Assembly: GCA_002726865.1 (NCBI GenBank)
Contig: PBSW01000081.1
Coordinates: 1 to 7,482 of the forward strand
Reading direction: 5' to 3'
DNA length: 7,482 nucleotides
Source of the DNA: Candidatus Bathyarchaeota archaeon
Lineage (GTDB): Archaea > Thermoproteota > Bathyarchaeia > TCS64
The position numbers and the translations under genes are program-made. Positions 5,856 to 7,482 of the stretch are shown piece after piece; the first letter of the stretch is position 1; every line of letters starts with the position of its first letter. The notes beneath the pieces are model-generated. The model worked only from the letters and a program-made list of their open reading frames with translations. It had not been told where the DNA came from and made no database searches.

Positions 5856-7019
5856 TCACTTCTTCGAGAAGATTGAGATTGAGTGGGCGGGGATTTGTCC
5901 AATTACTTGTGGCTTATCGTTTGTGATTGTTATGGTCTCGCCCAGTCTTACTCCACCTAGCCGCGGTTTATCGGAGTAAGCTACTGACGGCTCTATGGCT
6001 AGGACATGTCCGCGGACGAGTTTGTGATCAGGCTGACTTAACCCAGGGTCTGGTGAGAAGGGGGCTTCGTATACATTCATTCCGATTCCATGGATGAGGG
6101 GAACGTTGCTTGCGAAGGAGTAGCGTCTATCTATCCCGTGGTCCTCGATGACCCTGGCTACTCTGTCGCTTATCTTCTTCGTCGAAGCTCCTGGCTTCGC
6201 CATTGAGAGGCCTATCTTGTAAGAATCGTAGACGGCTTCGTAGGTCTTCTTTTGTGCCTTAGTGGGTGACTCCCCGACAACAGTCGTAGCTGTTATGTCT
6301 GTATTGTAGCCTTTGTACATTGTAGCGTAGCCCATGATCAGGAATTCGCCTCTCTTCATTTTCCTTTCACTATCGTTCCTGGTGAATATCCCTGCGTTTA
6401 CTCCTGCAAAGGTGGCGAGGCTCCATGAAACTCCCTCAGAACCAAGTGCTCTGGCTTCATATTCAGCTAGACCAGCAAGGGCACACTCCTTGATGCCGTC
6501 TCGGGCATTCTTCACAGCAGCTTCCACTGCTTTCTCTGTTATTTTCGCGCCCTTGGCTATTACTGTCAATTCCTCAGGAAGCTTAACTGATCTTATCTTA
6601 GCCAATTCTCCAGATACCCAGTGAAAGTTGACGCGCGGCAACTTCTTTTTCAACTCGTTACACTCTGCAAATTCTAGAGAATCAAACCCAATTTTCCCAG
6701 AGCTCCCTATTACATCCTTTATGCCACTTGCTACGATTTCGAGCTTTCGGCTTGAAAGCAGCTTGCTGATTGATACATTTGGCATCCTTCTTCGGGTTCT
6801 TTCATAGTCGCCTACCGAAACAACAAGATGTGTCTCCCCATCTTCTCCGAGGATCGCCCAGTAAGCGTCTCTGAACCAGAGGCTAACGACGGGCTTGAAG
6901 CCAGAGATATATCGAACATTTTCTATCCTGGATAGAACTAATCCATCGAGGTTATTCTTCCGAATGTATTCTAGGAATCTGGTCTTTCTGAGTAATACTA
7001 GGCTGTTATCAGCTCCCAT
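5856..7019 (-). CDS. M24-fold (Xaa-Pro peptidase/creatinase-like) protein with degenerate metal site
   Basis: A 387-residue, probably cytoplasmic protein with the two-domain layout of Xaa-Pro dipeptidases and creatinase: a creatinase-type N-terminal domain (about 1-140, with NLDGLVLS..ENVRYISGF) and a C-terminal pita-bread domain (about 150-387). Of the five metal ligands of M24 peptidases, three are visible: Asp241 (GYNTDIT), His310 (HGIG) and Glu343 (AIEPSVAY). The first Asp, expected 11 residues before Asp241, is Gly230 (nt 6330-6332). The final Glu, expected in a GGVRIE-type motif, is Gly360 in GGVRLGET, although Glu361 is adjacent. The usual upstream PH-type histidine is also absent (GIFTRND, 210-216). 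A normal dinuclear peptidase site is therefore doubtful; a creatinase-like metal-independent hydrolase or altered function is possible. The ATG start gives a standard N-terminus. No neighbour indicates a substrate. Confidence -1.
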   Translation of the reverse strand: MGADNSLVLLRKTRFLEYIRKNNLDGLVLSRIENVRYISGFKPVVSLWFRDAYWAILGEDGETHLVVSVGDYERTRRRMPNVSISKLLSSRKLEIVASGIKDVIGSSGKIGFDSLEFAECNELKKKLPRVNFHWVSGELAKIRSVKLPEELTVIAKGAKITEKAVEAAVKNARDGIKECALAGLAEYEARALGSEGVSWSLATFAGVNAGIFTRNDSERKMKRGEFLIMGYATMYKGYNTDITATTVVGESPTKAQKKTYEAVYDSYKIGLSMAKPGASTKKISDRVARVIEDHGIDRRYSFASNVPLIHGIGMNVYEAPFSPDPGLSQPDHKLVRGHVLAIEPSVAYSDKPRLGGVRLGETITITNDKPQVIGQIPAHSISIFSKK

Positions 7020-7050
7020 TGAAACCTAGATTGGTGGTGCTCTCATTTCC

Positions 7051-7057
7051 TAAATAA
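7051..7057 (-). promoter_or_regulatory. TATA-like box of the M24-fold gene
   Basis: The minus strand reads TTATTTA, centred about 35 nt before the ATG at 7019. A start about 27 nt downstream would leave a leader of roughly eight nucleotides. No strong Shine-Dalgarno site is present. Confidence -1.
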
Positions 7058-7081
7058 GGTAGGCGAATATCTATGCCTCAT

Positions 7082-7086
7082 AAAAA
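7082..7086 (-). terminator. Oligo-T stretch downstream of the methyltransferase
   Basis: Five T on the minus strand, about 42 nt after the methyltransferase stop and before the M24 promoter. Short oligo-T runs suffice for archaeal termination, and the position between two same-strand genes fits. The evidence is weak on its own. Confidence -1.
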
Positions 7087-7127
7087 GGACGATGAATAGG
7101 TTGGTTTTCTTAATTACACGTACTCTA

Positions 7128-7482
7128 TCAATAGTTCAAGATAACTAACTCTGAGATCGCACCTCTTTTCATCGCATTACTGTTGATGATCCGCCGAGCT
7201 CTTACAGTTTCTATCCTGAATCCCTTGTACAAACTCCTGATGAAGTCAGTGCTACTATTACTCTGCATCAAGAGACATCCTTTATTGTCGAGTTCTCTGT
7301 ATGCTGTACAAAGCTTCTTTTGCTGATCCTCTAAGAAAGGGTTCTTGGTGTAACTCGTGAAGTTGGCGGTGTTTGACAGTGAATAATATGGGGGGTCGAA
7401 ATACACGAAGTCACCTTGTCGTGCTTCTGATACAATAGTGGAAAAATCTCTCTTCTGGACTCTAACATTCTGGAGGAGCGCA
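7128..7482 (-). CDS. D12-class DNA adenine-N6 methyltransferase, 5' partial
   Basis: The C-terminal 118 residues of a Dam/DpnM-type (D12 class, MT-alpha) adenine methyltransferase, which moves a methyl group from S-adenosylmethionine to N6 of adenine in a short DNA target. The frame continues to the right edge: upstream of the GTG at 7406, residues such as DFSTIV and GDFVYFDPPY belong to the family. The catalytic DPPY motif is at about nt 7386-7397, followed by SNTANFTSYT, the EDQ..L segment, a QSNSS strand region, FIRSLYKGF, and the ending ELVILNY typical of the family. The N-terminal SAM-binding motif and the target-recognition region lie off the window. Whether it is an orphan or half of a restriction-modification system cannot be judged, because the upstream side is not visible and the downstream neighbour is an unrelated M24-fold gene. 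Full D12 enzymes run about 260-300 residues. Confidence -1.
   Translation of the reverse strand, partial: ALLQNVRVQKRDFSTIVSEARQGDFVYFDPPYYSLSNTANFTSYTKNPFLEDQQKKLCTAYRELDNKGCLLMQSNSSTDFIRSLYKGFRIETVRARRIINSNAMKRGAISELVILNY

Noticed and set aside
1..7482. CRISPR array, insertion sequence, integrase site or long direct repeats
   Set aside because: No regularly spaced repeats, transposase-like frames or tRNA-end duplications were seen by eye; the 3' end of the tRNA gene is not repeated elsewhere in the window.

Overview
The window looks archaeal. The evidence is a tRNA gene with two tiny bulge-helix-bulge (BHB) introns at non-canonical positions, no encoded CCA on that tRNA, TATA-like boxes about 27 nt upstream of predicted transcript starts, and an apparently leaderless gene. 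Gene content would suit an uncultured anaerobic archaeon, perhaps of the TACK/Bathyarchaeia kind. That lineage guess is inference; no marker gene here fixes it.

Positions 1-4403 hold a respiratory molybdoenzyme locus of the polysulfide/thiosulfate reductase type (Psr/Phs, DMSO-reductase superfamily). A large catalytic subunit, cut off at the left edge, reads rightward to 2427. It converges on a leftward gene pair encoding an NrfD/PsrC-like membrane quinone-interacting subunit (2514-3434) and a PsrB-like four-cluster ferredoxin subunit (3467-4072). Directly upstream of that pair, on the same strand, is a 92-102 codon remnant (4095-4403) of a second catalytic subunit, matching only its extreme C-terminal cofactor-binding domain. 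The leftward operon therefore probably once read A-B-C and lost most of A. The intact A on the other strand may supply the catalytic partner. Electrons would pass between the Mo-pterin subunit, the Fe-S subunit and the membrane quinone pool; the substrate cannot be read from the sequence.

Positions 4404-4541 are an AT-rich divergent spacer with TATA-like elements for both sides. A rightward methylthioribose-1-phosphate isomerase gene (mtnA, methionine salvage) follows at 4542-5600. After a 104-nt spacer with a TATA-like element comes a tRNA-Arg(UCG) gene at 5705-5810. It needs two 15-nt introns removed, one in the D-loop and one in the anticodon stem, to give a normal 76-nt tRNA. This is the most notable item in the window.

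Further right and leftward are an M24-fold (Xaa-Pro peptidase/creatinase-like) protein lacking two of five metal ligands (5856-7019), and the C-terminal part of a D12-class adenine-N6 DNA methyltransferase running off the right edge (7128-7482). No CRISPR array, insertion sequence, rRNA or obvious defence island was seen, and I see no previously undescribed multi-gene system.
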